From positions 1 through 64,000 of the forward strand of contig NZ_JBOFQF010000019.1 of NCBI RefSeq assembly GCF_051660745.1: a stretch of 64,000 nucleotides of DNA. The letters are read 5' to 3'. Each line of letters starts with the position of its first letter. The stretch's first letter is position 1. This stretch comes from Segniliparus sp051660745. GTDB lineage: Bacteria > Actinomycetota > Actinomycetes > Mycobacteriales > Mycobacteriaceae. Both the position numbers and the translations under genes were made by a program. This document shows, in pieces, positions 23,980 through 33,274 of this stretch. The notes under the pieces were generated by a model. That model saw only the letters and a list, made by a program, of their open reading frames with translations. It made no database searches and was not told the DNA's origin.

Positions 23980-25727
23980 CGCGCCTCCTTGGTCGTGGCT
24001 CCGGCGCTGTCCGCGCCGCTCTTGCCCGTGGTCGCCCCGGAGCCTGCCACGGCAGACGCGAGCTCGTCGAGCGCGGACTTGGTCACCTTGCCCATCGCGG
24101 TGCGGGGCAAGTCGTCGACGAAGAGCACGTCGCGCGGAACGCGCGAGCGGGACAGCTCGGTCGAGACGAACGCCTTGACGTCCTCCGCGCTGATCGAGTC
24201 CGCCGCGCTCGGCACGATGAAGGCCCGCAGCCGCTGGCCGAAGTCGTCGTCGGGGACGGGGACGACCTTGGCGTCTTTCACCTGCGGGTGCCCGAGCAGG
24301 GCGAGCTCGACCTCCTCGGGGAAAACGTTCTCGCCGCCCGAGACGATCATCCCGTCGCTGCGGCCCACCACGAAAAGCCGCCCGAACTCGTTGAAGTAGC
24401 CGGTGTCCCCGGTCTTGAGCAGGTCTCCGATCATCTCCTTGCGCCGCCCGTCCGTGTACTGGGGAGAGACCAGCGCGCTGCCGACATAGATGTCCCCGAC
24501 CATGCCTGCCGGGACCTCCTTGTCGTTCTGGAAGACCTTGACCGTGACGCCGATCGAGGGCGAGCCCGCGCATTCGGGATCGGCGACGAGGTCGCTCGGC
24601 GTGGCGATGCTGATGAACGCCGCCTCGGTCGCCCCGTAGAGGTTGTAGAGCACCGGCCCGAACTCCTGCCGGATCCCCTCGACCGAGGACGGGTCGAGCC
24701 GCGCGCCGCCCGACCCGATCATGCGGACCGAGCTGTGGTCGATCGCGGCGAGCCCGTCGTGCCCCAACGCCAGCAGCCGCTGGATCATCGTGGGCACGAG
24801 GATGATCGCCGTGCAGCGGTGCTCGCCGATGAGCTCGACGCTGCGCTTGGCGTTGAAGCCCGGCTCCAAAACCAGCTTGGCGCCTAGCCCGAGCGCCAGG
24901 CCCAAGACCAAGGCGCCCCAGCCGTGGAACAGGGGCGGCGCGAGGAAGACCGAGTCCGTCGAGCGGAACGGGAGCTTCGAGAACACGCCCGCCCCTGCCG
25001 CCAACGACGGGCGATGCCCGCCGCCGCTGCCCGCGCCGCGCTGGCTGCCCTTCGGCGCCCCGGTGCTCCCGCTGGTCAGGATGACCACTTCGGGCAGGCC
25101 TCGCGGCGGCCTCGGCGCGCGCGTCGAGGCCCGTGCGATCAGCGAGCCGAGCGTGTCGTCCCGGCGCTCCCGCGTCGAGCGGGCCGCGACCAGCTTGGCG
25201 ATCTGCGGGTCCAACGCCGCGAGACGGTCTGCGAAGTTCTCGTCGTGGATGACGAGCCGGACCTTCTCGCGGGCGCAGACCTCGGCGAGCTGCTTCGCGC
25301 CCATGTCGGTGTTCATCATGACGACCCGGGCCCCGATCCCCGCCGACCCGAGGAGGCCGATCAAGGCATATCTGCTGTTGCGGGTCAGCATGGCGATGAC
25401 CGGTTTGTCGCCGCGCGGGACGAGCCCGCGCAGGCCGTTGACCGCCGCAGAGCACTGTCGTCCCAGCTCCCGGTAGGTGAGCGAGCCTTCGGGGTCGACC
25501 AGCGCCACCCGGTCGCCGTGCAGCCGCCCGAGGACCGCCCCGCCCCCCGCCACACCGCTGCGCGCGAGCTCCAGCAGGACGCCGGGGACCACCTGGATCG
25601 GCGGGAAGACGCCCGACGCGCGAAGGATCCGCAGGGCCTGCCACTCCGTTTTCACGGTGTCCCACGCCTTGGCGAGACCCCGCTTCTCCCCTCGCGGGCC
25701 CGAACCGCCCAGAGCAAGTGCTTCCAC
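23976..25727 (-). CDS. Fatty-acid/aryl acyl-CoA ligase (FadD type)
   Basis: An AMP-forming ligase of about 583 aa that would activate the acid from the aldehyde dehydrogenase to a CoA ester. The P-loop TSGSTGAPKG, the LYGATEAA motif, GDTGYFNEFGRLFVVGRSDGMI and the catalytic lysine in RTAMGKVTK near the C-terminus are present. The stretch after the P-loop (SQRGAGSGGG) is unusually Gly/Ser-rich. It most resembles mycobacterial FadD12-type ligases. The GTG at 25727 is the most plausible start but its ribosome site is weak. The C-terminal tail is Ala/Gly/Thr-rich and probably disordered. It overlaps the downstream gene by 4 bases and diverges from the MenJ-like gene. Confidence 0.86.
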   Translation of the reverse strand: MEALALGGSGPRGEKRGLAKAWDTVKTEWQALRILRASGVFPPIQVVPGVLLELARSGVAGGGAVLGRLHGDRVALVDPEGSLTYRELGRQCSAAVNGLRGLVPRGDKPVIAMLTRNSRYALIGLLGSAGIGARVVMMNTDMGAKQLAEVCAREKVRLVIHDENFADRLAALDPQIAKLVAARSTRERRDDTLGSLIARASTRAPRPPRGLPEVVILTSGSTGAPKGSQRGAGSGGGHRPSLAAGAGVFSKLPFRSTDSVFLAPPLFHGWGALVLGLALGLGAKLVLEPGFNAKRSVELIGEHRCTAIILVPTMIQRLLALGHDGLAAIDHSSVRMIGSGGARLDPSSVEGIRQEFGPVLYNLYGATEAAFISIATPSDLVADPECAGSPSIGVTVKVFQNDKEVPAGMVGDIYVGSALVSPQYTDGRRKEMIGDLLKTGDTGYFNEFGRLFVVGRSDGMIVSGGENVFPEEVELALLGHPQVKDAKVVPVPDDDFGQRLRAFIVPSAADSISAEDVKAFVSTELSRSRVPRDVLFVDDLPRTAMGKVTKSALDELASAVAGSGATTGKSGADSAGATTKEAR

Positions 25728-25927
25728 GCACCTGAAACTATGATTGTGCTGCGCGTCTCTCACTGCTCGACAATAACCGACCGCGCCCGACTTGGCAACA
25801 AGCGGGAAGATATGTCTCATGAAGAGCTGCGTATCGTCGGGGCAAATCGTCTTCGATGCGACACAATTGATAGTCTGTTTCATGCCATTGCGCACGATGC
25901 GTTCGACGGCGGACCGGAGAGGACAGC
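25728..25927. promoter_or_regulatory. Divergent region between the ligase and MenJ-like genes
   Basis: A 200-base spacer less GC-rich than its surroundings. TGTCTCA at 25813-25819, GACACA at 25860-25865 and TGTTTCA at 25876-25882 repeat the half-sites seen before the P450 gene. The GACACA/TGTTTCA pair has a spacer two bases shorter than the P450 copies. This suggests shared control, weakly. Confidence 0.35.
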
Positions 25928-27277
25928 ATGGACGGCACGCGGAGCAAGAACGGCGACGAGACACGGGCCATCGGGCCCGAAGTCGACGTCTTGGTCGTCG
26001 GAGCGGGCCCCGCGGGCTCCGCGGCGGCGGCCTGGGCCGCACGGGCGGGCAGAAACGTGCTGCTCGTCGACATGGCAGAGTTCCCGAGGGACAAGACCTG
26101 CGGAGACGGCCTGACGCCGCGCGCCATCGAAGAGCTGGACCGGCTCGGGCTCTCGAACTGGGTGCTCCAGCACCCGACGACGAAAGGCGTGCACGTCTTC
26201 TTCGGCTGGGAGAAAGGCCAGCGAGTCGCGTGGCCGAAGGGCTCGTTCCCCCGCTACGGGAGCGTGGTCACGCGGACCGAGCTGGACCACCGCCTGACAC
26301 AGGTGGCCGAGGAATCCGGAGCCAGCCTCCTCTTGGGCCATCGGGCGCATGCGGCGCGGCGCGAGGAGGGCCGGATCGTCGAGGTGGAGCTGCGCTCGAC
26401 GTCCGACGAGCGTCCCGTGCTGGTGAAGCCCCGGACCGTGCTCGTCGCGGACGGGGTCCGGTCCCGGTTCGGGGCGCTCTTGGGCCGCCAATGGCACCGC
26501 GACACCGTGTACGGCACGGCGGTCCGGGCGTTCATGCGGGTGGACGAGCAATGGGAGTGGCTGGTCACGCACCTCGGCCTGAGCACGCCGGAGGGCGACC
26601 ATCTGCCAGGGTACGGCTGGCTGTTCCCCCTGGGAGACTCGCGCGGCAACGGGGAGGTCGACGACTCCCCCGGTTTCCTGCTCAACGTCGGGGTCATCCT
26701 CTACGCCGCCGCGAAACATCCCGCCAACACGAGCTTGAAGCCGCTCCTCGACCACTATCTCGCCGAGGCGCGCGGACGTTTCGGCCTGCGGGGCGAGCCG
26801 ATGCAGGTGAAGTCGGCGCTGCTGCCGCTGGGCGGGGCCGTCTCCCCCGTCGCGGGGCCCAACTGGATGCTGCTCGGCGACGCGGCAGGCTGCGTGAACC
26901 CCTTCACCGGCGAGGGGATCGACTACGCGCTGGAGACGGGCCGGTTCGCGGTGGAGCACCTGGACGAGGCCGACCACTCCGCGTCCTGGCCGCACCGGCT
27001 GAACTACGAGTACGGCTCGATGTTCTCCGCCTCTCGCCGCATCGCCCGAGGTTTCTTCAAGCCGAAGGCGTTCGAAGCCGTCGGCGGCGCGGTCATCCGC
27101 TCGCCCCATGCGATGGACGCGACCGTCCGGCTCATGGCGAACCTCGTCTCGCCCTCCGACAAAGGGCCGCTCACCGGACTGGCCAGGATCGGCGGGACGT
27201 TGTCGCAGCGGCGGGACGCCCACCGCCCGTTCTTCCCGCTCGCCGAGGCCGACCCGCCGGTGCCGCAGCCGCTGTGA
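25928..27277 (+). CDS. MenJ-like geranylgeranyl-reductase family flavoprotein
   Basis: A 449-aa FAD-dependent reductase of the geranylgeranyl reductase family. The FAD dinucleotide motif is VVGAGPAGSAAAAWAARAG at 22-40; the subfamily marker DKTCGDGLTPRA follows; and GDAAGCVNPFTGEGIDYALETGR is the second FAD motif. Closest by memory is M. tuberculosis Rv0561c (MenJ), which saturates one isoprene unit of menaquinone. There the gene is near menaquinone genes; here it is beside an acyl-CoA ligase and oxidative enzymes, so it may act on another prenyl chain. GGAGAGG lies 5 bases before the ATG. The product has no signal peptide and is probably membrane-peripheral. Confidence 0.86.
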   Translation: MDGTRSKNGDETRAIGPEVDVLVVGAGPAGSAAAAWAARAGRNVLLVDMAEFPRDKTCGDGLTPRAIEELDRLGLSNWVLQHPTTKGVHVFFGWEKGQRVAWPKGSFPRYGSVVTRTELDHRLTQVAEESGASLLLGHRAHAARREEGRIVEVELRSTSDERPVLVKPRTVLVADGVRSRFGALLGRQWHRDTVYGTAVRAFMRVDEQWEWLVTHLGLSTPEGDHLPGYGWLFPLGDSRGNGEVDDSPGFLLNVGVILYAAAKHPANTSLKPLLDHYLAEARGRFGLRGEPMQVKSALLPLGGAVSPVAGPNWMLLGDAAGCVNPFTGEGIDYALETGRFAVEHLDEADHSASWPHRLNYEYGSMFSASRRIARGFFKPKAFEAVGGAVIRSPHAMDATVRLMANLVSPSDKGPLTGLARIGGTLSQRRDAHRPFFPLAEADPPVPQPL

Positions 27278-27290
27278 CGCGCCTGCGCGC

Positions 27291-28442
27291 CTAGCGCTCC
27301 AAGAGCGCGAAGCACTCCATGTGGTGGGTCAGCGGGAACGCGTCGAACACCCGGATCTCGCGCACCGTGTACCCGTGCTCGACGTAGAGCCCCACGTCCC
27401 TGCTGAACGCCGCCGTCTCGCAGCCGATGTGGATGATCCGATCGGTCCCGGCGAGGGCGGCGACCACCGCGCGGCCCGCTCCCGCTCGCGGCGGGTCCAC
27501 AACCGCGACCTGCGCGCTCGGCAGATCCGGCAGAAGCTTCGCGGTCGAGCCGGACAGCACTTCGACCTGCCGCAGATCCGCGAGCGACTCGACCGCAGCG
27601 CGGCTCGACGCGCCCGCCGAGTCCACCGTGAACACCCGCCCGGCTTGCCCGACCGAGTCCGCGAGCGCCGACGCGAACAAGCCCGCGCCGCCGTAGAGGT
27701 CCCAAGCGACAGCGCCGGGCAGCTCGCCCGCCCACTCGGCCACCAGTGCCGAGTAACGCCGCGCCGCCTCCCGGTGCGGCTGCCAGAACGCCCGCACCGG
27801 CAACCGCCATGTCCGCTCCCCCACGCGTTGCGTCGCGATGCCAGAGCCTTCGAGGCTCCGCCTGCCGTGTTTGCGGTCTGCGAGCTGGATGTGGCGGTCG
27901 CCTTCGTCGTCCACCACCACGAGGAGCTCCGCTCCTGCCGGGAAACGCCGCTGCGCGAGCCCGTCCAGCGCGCCGGGGACGGGCTGCGGGCAATCGAGCC
28001 CCGCCGCCAGCTCCTTGCTGTGGTAGCGGTGGAACCCGGCCCGGCCCGACTGGTCCACGGCCAGGCGCGTCCTGGTGCGCCAGCCGGTCGGGGCGCCCAA
28101 CGCCTCGGCGTCGCCTGCCCACTCGACTCCGCCGAGGCGGGCGAGCTGCTCGGAGGCCACGCGGCCTTTGAGCGCGCGGGCGGCCTCGGGGTCGAGGAAA
28201 GCGAGGTCGCAGCATCCCGAATCGCCCTTCTCGGCGACCGGGCAGAGCGAAGGCCGCCGGTGGGGCGACGCTTCGAGGACTTCGACAAGGTCCGCGTGCC
28301 AGTACGAGCCCTTGTCTTTGACCACGCGGGCCCGCACGGCCTCGCCGGGCAGCGCGCCGCGCACGAAGACCGCCCGGTTCTCGTATCTGCCGACGGCGCT
28401 GCCGCCGTTGGCCAGGCTTTGGGTGGAGAGTTCGACGAGCAC
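27291..28442 (-). CDS. TrmA/RlmD-family RNA m5U methyltransferase
   Basis: A 383-aa SAM-dependent RNA methyltransferase. An N-terminal TRAM-like segment (LANGGSAVGRYENRAVFVRGALPGE) precedes an Fe-S-type cysteine group in CPVAEKGDSGCCDLAF; the SAM motif is DLYGGAGLFASAL; the catalytic block runs DPPRAGAG and then IIHIGCETAAFSRD with the nucleophilic cysteine, ending MECFALLER. It methylates a uridine in tRNA or 23S rRNA; the homologue in mycobacteria is Rv2689c. A GTG start at 28442, 2 bases after the stop of the LpqU-like gene, is used because homology begins there. It converges with the MenJ-like gene, 13 bases away. Confidence 0.88.
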   Translation of the reverse strand: MLVELSTQSLANGGSAVGRYENRAVFVRGALPGEAVRARVVKDKGSYWHADLVEVLEASPHRRPSLCPVAEKGDSGCCDLAFLDPEAARALKGRVASEQLARLGGVEWAGDAEALGAPTGWRTRTRLAVDQSGRAGFHRYHSKELAAGLDCPQPVPGALDGLAQRRFPAGAELLVVVDDEGDRHIQLADRKHGRRSLEGSGIATQRVGERTWRLPVRAFWQPHREAARRYSALVAEWAGELPGAVAWDLYGGAGLFASALADSVGQAGRVFTVDSAGASSRAAVESLADLRQVEVLSGSTAKLLPDLPSAQVAVVDPPRAGAGRAVVAALAGTDRIIHIGCETAAFSRDVGLYVEHGYTVREIRVFDAFPLTHHMECFALLER

Positions 28443-28444
28443 GG

Positions 28445-29257
28445 TCAGAAGCCGATGCCGCCGGCGTAGGCCGCAGCCCGTTTGCGCACGTCGAGGAGGT
28501 AGACGGGCGAGTCGTTGTAGGCCCGGAGCGCGTCCCGCCAACCTTTCGGGGTGGTCATGTCCCCGCCTCGGGAGCACAGGTAGTGCGCCGCCGTGGCGGC
28601 CGCGTCGTCGATGTTGTCCGGGTCGTAGACCCCGTCCCCGTTGCCGTCGACCTTGTTGCGGTCCCAGGTCTCCGGGATGAACTGGAACGGGCCTTTCGCC
28701 CGGACGTACACCGGGTCCCCGTCCGGGGCGGACGGCTCGTACGTGTCCACCATCTTCACGGTCCCGTCGGTGCCGTCGAGGGCGTGGCCGCGAATCCGAG
28801 GCCGGACGTCGCCGTTCTGGGCGATCGTGGCGTTGCCGTGCTCGCCGTTGGAGCTCTCCTTCGACCCGATCCCGGCCACCGTCGTCCACGCGATGCCGCA
28901 CCCTGGGTCGTTCTGCCGCGCGAGCGCGGCCGCGTTCGCGTACGCCATGAGCGCCCGTTTCGGGATGCGGGTGCGCCGGGAGATCGGCTCTGCCCAATCG
29001 GCGAACAGCTGCGCGGTCGGCCCCTTGGGGTGCGGCGCGAACAACGCGGGCACCGCCTCGCCCGCAGGCGGCGGCGTGACCTCGATCAACGGACGCTCTT
29101 GGGTGGACAGCACATACGCGAGCGCGATCACCACGACCATCCCGAAGCAGAACACGGCGGGCCAGAACCACCCTCGGCGCGGACGGGGCCGGGCGGCGGC
29201 TGGCGCGGGCGGAATGTGCATCGGCGCGCGCAGCTCTGACTCTCTCAACTCGGTCAT
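28445..29257 (-). CDS. LpqU-like lytic transglycosylase
   Basis: A 270-aa membrane-anchored or secreted wall enzyme. One hydrophobic segment (WFWPAVFCFGMVVVIALAYVL, about 30-50) follows a basic Pro/Arg stretch. The lysozyme-like domain (75-265) shows the catalytic glutamate region GIGSKESSNGEHG, then RAKGPFQFIPETW and DPDNIDDAAATAAHYLCSRGGDM and ALRAYNDSPVYLLDV, as in mycobacterial LpqU (Rv1022). No lipobox cysteine is seen, so unlike LpqU it may not be a lipoprotein. It is translationally coupled to mfd through an ATGA overlap. In M. tuberculosis mazG lies between mfd and lpqU; here it does not. Confidence 0.85.
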   Translation of the reverse strand: MTELRESELRAPMHIPPAPAAARPRPRRGWFWPAVFCFGMVVVIALAYVLSTQERPLIEVTPPPAGEAVPALFAPHPKGPTAQLFADWAEPISRRTRIPKRALMAYANAAALARQNDPGCGIAWTTVAGIGSKESSNGEHGNATIAQNGDVRPRIRGHALDGTDGTVKMVDTYEPSAPDGDPVYVRAKGPFQFIPETWDRNKVDGNGDGVYDPDNIDDAAATAAHYLCSRGGDMTTPKGWRDALRAYNDSPVYLLDVRKRAAAYAGGIGF

Positions 29258-32200
29258 CGGACTCCTCCGCCTGACGCGGCTGGCTGCGGGACCGCCGAGG
29301 GCGCGGCGTGGATCGCGCCGACCACACGACGAACGAAGTCGATCACCGCCGAGCCGTCCGCCTCTTCGGCGGCCTTGCCCACGCCCGGCGAGGGCAGCGG
29401 GACCGTCAGCACGCCGGATGTGGCGCGCCACTGCGAGCCGGGGAACAACCGGGCGAGGCGGACCTGCTGGGAGTCGAGGAGCGCCACCGGCGAGAGCCGC
29501 AGCCGCCTGCCGGACACCGCCGCCTCGGTGAGCGAGTGGCGGCGGCAGAGGAGTTTGAGCTCCGCGATCTCGCGCAGACGGGCGACCTCGGGCGGGATCG
29601 GGCCGTAGCGGTCTTCGAGCTCGACGATCTTCGCCTGCAGCTGCGCGTGGTCCTCCGCGGCGGCGAGGCCCCGGTACGCCTCGAGCCGCAGCCGCTCGCT
29701 CGCGACGTACGTGACCGGGATATGCGCGTCCACGGGCAGGTCGATGCGCACGTCGACGGGGACCGAGGGGATCTCCTTCCCGTCGAGCACGGCCCGGTAC
29801 GCGGCCACCGCCTCGCCAACGAGGCGGACATAGAGGTCGAAGCCGACCCCGGCGATGTGCCCGGACTGCTCCAGGCCGAGCACGTTGCCAGCGCCCCGGA
29901 TCTCCAAGTCCCGCATCGCCACCGCCATGCCCGAGCCGAGCGAGGAGTGCTGCGCGATGGTGGTGAGGCGCTCGTGCGCGGTCTCGGACAACGAGCGCTC
30001 GGGGTCGTAGAGGAAGTAGGCGAACGCCCGCTCGCCGCCCCGGCCGACGCGGCCCCGCAGCTGGTGCAGCTGGGCGAGGCCGAGCGTGTCCGCGCGCTCC
30101 ACGATGAGCGTGTTCGCGTTGGCGATGTCCAAGCCCGACTCCACGATCGTGGTGCAGACGAGGATGTCGTGCTCGCCGCGCCAGAACGCCTCGGCGGTCG
30201 CCTCCAGCGCGTCCTCCCCCATCTGGCCGTGCGCCACTGCCACCCGAGCCTCGGGGACGAGCTCTTTCAGCCGCGCGGCGGTCTTCTCGATGGAGCTGAC
30301 CCTGTTGTGGATGTAGAACACCTGGCCGTCGCGCACCAGCTCGCGCCGCAGCGCCGCGGCCACCTGCTTCTCGTCGTGGCCCCCCACGTAGGTGAGCACC
30401 GGGAAGCGCTCCTCGGGCGGGGTGAGGATTGTGGACATGTCGCGGATGCCGGTGAGGCTCATCTCCAACGTCCGGGGGATCGGGGTCGCCGAGAGCGTCA
30501 ACACGTCCACGTTCACCCGCAGCGCCTTGATGTGCTCCTTGTGCTCGACGCCGAAGCGCTGCTCCTCGTCGACGATCACGAGGCCGAGGTCCTTGAACCG
30601 GATCTTCGACTGCAGCACCCGGTGCGTCCCGACGAGGACGTCCACCTCCCCCTCCGCGACCCCGGCGACGGTCTCCTTCGCCTCGGCGGGGTCGGTGAAC
30701 CGGGACAGGCCTTTGACCTTGACCGGGAACGGGGCCATCCGCTCGGAGAAAGTCCGCAGATGCTGGTCCGAGAGGAGCGTCGTCGGGGAGAGCACCACGA
30801 CCTGCTTGCCGTCCTGCACCGCTTTGAACGCGGCGCGGACCGCGATCTCGGTCTTCCCGAAGCCGACGTCGCCGCAGACCACCCGGTCCATCGGGACTTC
30901 GCGCTCCATGTCCGCCTTCACCTCGCCGATCGTGGTCAGCTGGTCCGGCGTGGGGGCGTGCGCGAACGCCCCTTCCAGCTCCGACTGCCACGGGGTGTCC
31001 GGGCCGAAGGCGTGGCCCTTGGCGGTCTGCCGCGCCGCGTAGAGCTTGACCAGCTCGCCCGCGACCTCGCGCACCGCTTTGCGGGCTTGGCGCTTGGTGT
31101 TCGCCCAGTCCGAGCCGCCCATCTTCGACAACGCGGGGGACTCCCCGCCGACATACCGGGAGAGCTGGTCGAGGGCGTCCATCGGGACGTAGAGCCGGTC
31201 CGGCGGGTGGCCGCGCTTGCTGGAGGAGTACTCCACCACGACGTACTCGCGCCGCGCGCCCGCCACTGTGCGCTCCACCAGCTCGACGAACCGGCCGACT
31301 CCGTGCTGGTCGTGCACCACGTAGTCGCCCGCTTTGAGCGCGAGCGGGTCGACCTGGTCGCGCCTGCGCGTGCCGAGGCGCTTGGGCGGGCCGATGTTCG
31401 TCGTCTTCGCGCCGGTCAGCTCGGCTTCGGTCAGGACAAGCACGGAGCCCAGGCGGCGATCTGCGGCGTTATCGTCGCCTCGCGTACCCTCCTCCCTCCC
31501 CAGTACGCGTCGGCTCCTGCTGCCTTGCAGCTCATCCGCCTGGTTCTCCGTGAGGTTCGGCTCGAACCGCACGCCTTGAGCCAACGCGCCGCGCAGAACA
31601 GTCACGACCCCTGGCTGCGGCGTCTCGCCCGAGGCTCCCGCCCGCACCGGCAGGTCTGCCGCGCGCAGTTGCTCCACGACGCGCTGCACCGTGCCTTGGC
31701 CTTGGGCGACCACTGCCGCCGTGCCGCCCGAGCCGAGCTGGTCCCGCAACGCCGCGACCACGGACTCCAGCGCGGGCTCGCCCGGACGGGCGACCTCGGG
31801 CACGGTGAGGCCAAGCTCGATCTGCCGCGCGTTGGGCAACGACGAGACCTCCCACAGCTCGCAGCCCGCCGCCCGCGCGTCCTCTTGCAGGGAAACCACA
31901 TCCCGGTAGGCGCAGGCCACGCGGTCGATCGGAGCCGAGTCCTCGGACGCGACCTGCCAGGCCGCCGCGCGGAACTCCTCGTCGGTGCGGACGAGGTCGC
32001 CCGCGCGCGCGACCACTCGCTCGATGTCGCCGAGCAGCAGCTGCGTCCCCGGTCCGAGCAGCTCGACGAGGCTGACCAGCGAGTTGACCGACAACACGTC
32101 GCGCAACGCCTCCGCGCCGGGGACCACGACCCCTTCGGCCAGCTTGGCGAGGGCTTCGAGCATGGGCGCGGGCAGCCCGCCGCCCGCAGCCAACGCCGCC

Positions 32201-32985
32201 GCGCGATCACGAACCGGCTGGGTCAGCAACAGCTCCCGCACCGGCGGCGCGATGAGCTCCGCCCAGTCCTGCCCGGAACCGCTCCCCGCCGCGCCGTTCT
32301 CCGTCGTGGTGCCCAACGAGCGCTGGTCGATCACGGAGAACGACCGCAGCTCGGTGATCTCGTCGCCCCAGAACTGGACTCGGACAGGATGGTCGTCAAG
32401 CGGTGAGAACACGTCGAGGATCCCGCCCCGGACCGCGAAGTCGCCGCGCTCGGCGACCAGGTCCACCCGCGTGTAGCCCAGCGCGGTCAGCCGCTCCGCG
32501 AGCAGGGAGAGGTCGTGCTCGTCGCCGACTCGCAGCCGAGCGGGCTCGACGTCGAGCACAGCGGCTTCGACGGGCTGGATGAACGACCGCACGCTCATGA
32601 CCGCCACGTCGGGCGCCTGGCCCGAGTCTTTCCCTAGCGCTGTTTCTTTCCCTAAAAAGCGGCGCAAGCCCCAGAGCCGCTCCCCGACCACCCGAAGGCT
32701 CGGCGACAGGCGCTCATGCGGCAGCGTCTCCCATGCCGGGACGAGGACGACGCGGCGGGCCCCGATGAGGTCGGCGAGCTCCTGCGAGAGCGTCCCGGCC
32801 TCACGCTCCCCCGGCACCACCACCAACGTCCGACCGCGCGCCGCGATCGCCGCGACGACGAACGCGGACGCGCCGGACGGCGCGAGGACCTCGCCGCCGT
32901 GGAGTTTCTCGGCCCCGGTGATCTCGCCGAGGGGCCGCGCGACGAGAGCCTCGAGCCCTGCGAGGGGCAGAGAGGACTCAGACAC
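29254..32985 (-). CDS. mfd: Transcription-repair coupling factor Mfd
   Basis: A 1243-aa DNA translocase that removes stalled RNA polymerase from lesions and recruits UvrA; the mycobacterial protein is 1234 aa. The order is UvrB-like domain (with VLVPAWETLPHERLSPS), RNA-polymerase interaction domain (GDYVVHDQHGVGRFVEL), RecG-like helicase with Walker A GDVGFGKTEIA, DEEQ box in IVDEEQRFGVEHKE, and the translocation TRG region (GRVGRGGERAFAYFLYDP), then a C-terminal D7 domain. The GTG at 32985 has AGGAG 10 bases upstream; an ATG at 33102 is in frame but has no homology. A low-complexity insert (QGSRSRRVLGREEG) occurs before the RID. Followed directly by the LpqU-like gene. Confidence 0.97.
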   Translation of the reverse strand: MSESSLPLAGLEALVARPLGEITGAEKLHGGEVLAPSGASAFVVAAIAARGRTLVVVPGEREAGTLSQELADLIGARRVVLVPAWETLPHERLSPSLRVVGERLWGLRRFLGKETALGKDSGQAPDVAVMSVRSFIQPVEAAVLDVEPARLRVGDEHDLSLLAERLTALGYTRVDLVAERGDFAVRGGILDVFSPLDDHPVRVQFWGDEITELRSFSVIDQRSLGTTTENGAAGSGSGQDWAELIAPPVRELLLTQPVRDRAAALAAGGGLPAPMLEALAKLAEGVVVPGAEALRDVLSVNSLVSLVELLGPGTQLLLGDIERVVARAGDLVRTDEEFRAAAWQVASEDSAPIDRVACAYRDVVSLQEDARAAGCELWEVSSLPNARQIELGLTVPEVARPGEPALESVVAALRDQLGSGGTAAVVAQGQGTVQRVVEQLRAADLPVRAGASGETPQPGVVTVLRGALAQGVRFEPNLTENQADELQGSRSRRVLGREEGTRGDDNAADRRLGSVLVLTEAELTGAKTTNIGPPKRLGTRRRDQVDPLALKAGDYVVHDQHGVGRFVELVERTVAGARREYVVVEYSSSKRGHPPDRLYVPMDALDQLSRYVGGESPALSKMGGSDWANTKRQARKAVREVAGELVKLYAARQTAKGHAFGPDTPWQSELEGAFAHAPTPDQLTTIGEVKADMEREVPMDRVVCGDVGFGKTEIAVRAAFKAVQDGKQVVVLSPTTLLSDQHLRTFSERMAPFPVKVKGLSRFTDPAEAKETVAGVAEGEVDVLVGTHRVLQSKIRFKDLGLVIVDEEQRFGVEHKEHIKALRVNVDVLTLSATPIPRTLEMSLTGIRDMSTILTPPEERFPVLTYVGGHDEKQVAAALRRELVRDGQVFYIHNRVSSIEKTAARLKELVPEARVAVAHGQMGEDALEATAEAFWRGEHDILVCTTIVESGLDIANANTLIVERADTLGLAQLHQLRGRVGRGGERAFAYFLYDPERSLSETAHERLTTIAQHSSLGSGMAVAMRDLEIRGAGNVLGLEQSGHIAGVGFDLYVRLVGEAVAAYRAVLDGKEIPSVPVDVRIDLPVDAHIPVTYVASERLRLEAYRGLAAAEDHAQLQAKIVELEDRYGPIPPEVARLREIAELKLLCRRHSLTEAAVSGRRLRLSPVALLDSQQVRLARLFPGSQWRATSGVLTVPLPSPGVGKAAEEADGSAVIDFVRRVVGAIHAAPSAVPQPAASGGGVR

Positions 32986-33274
32986 GTGAAAGACACTCCT
33001 TCGATACACAGTTGCCGGACCAGTTCCTGGACAGCCGCGAACCGCAGCGGCCGCGCTCTGACGAGCCTGGAGCTGCTCTCCGAAAGTCCTCATCAGGCGC
33101 ATACGTAGCGGTGGTGGCCAGTTCGCCGGACTTTCTCCGAAGCAGCTCTCGCGGTCTGCGCCTGACGCGACTGGGACCGCAAAAGCCTACCAGAAGACGC
33201 CCGTGCTCCGGCGGAGGTGCGACGAGGCAGGCTTTCGAAGCCGCGCGAGGCCTGCCGCCGCGAAGCCGCCCCCG

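Noticed and set aside
29308..32406. A 1032-codon open frame opposite mfd
   Set aside because: It mirrors mfd codon bias and is His/Arg/Asp-rich without any domain; mfd is certain.
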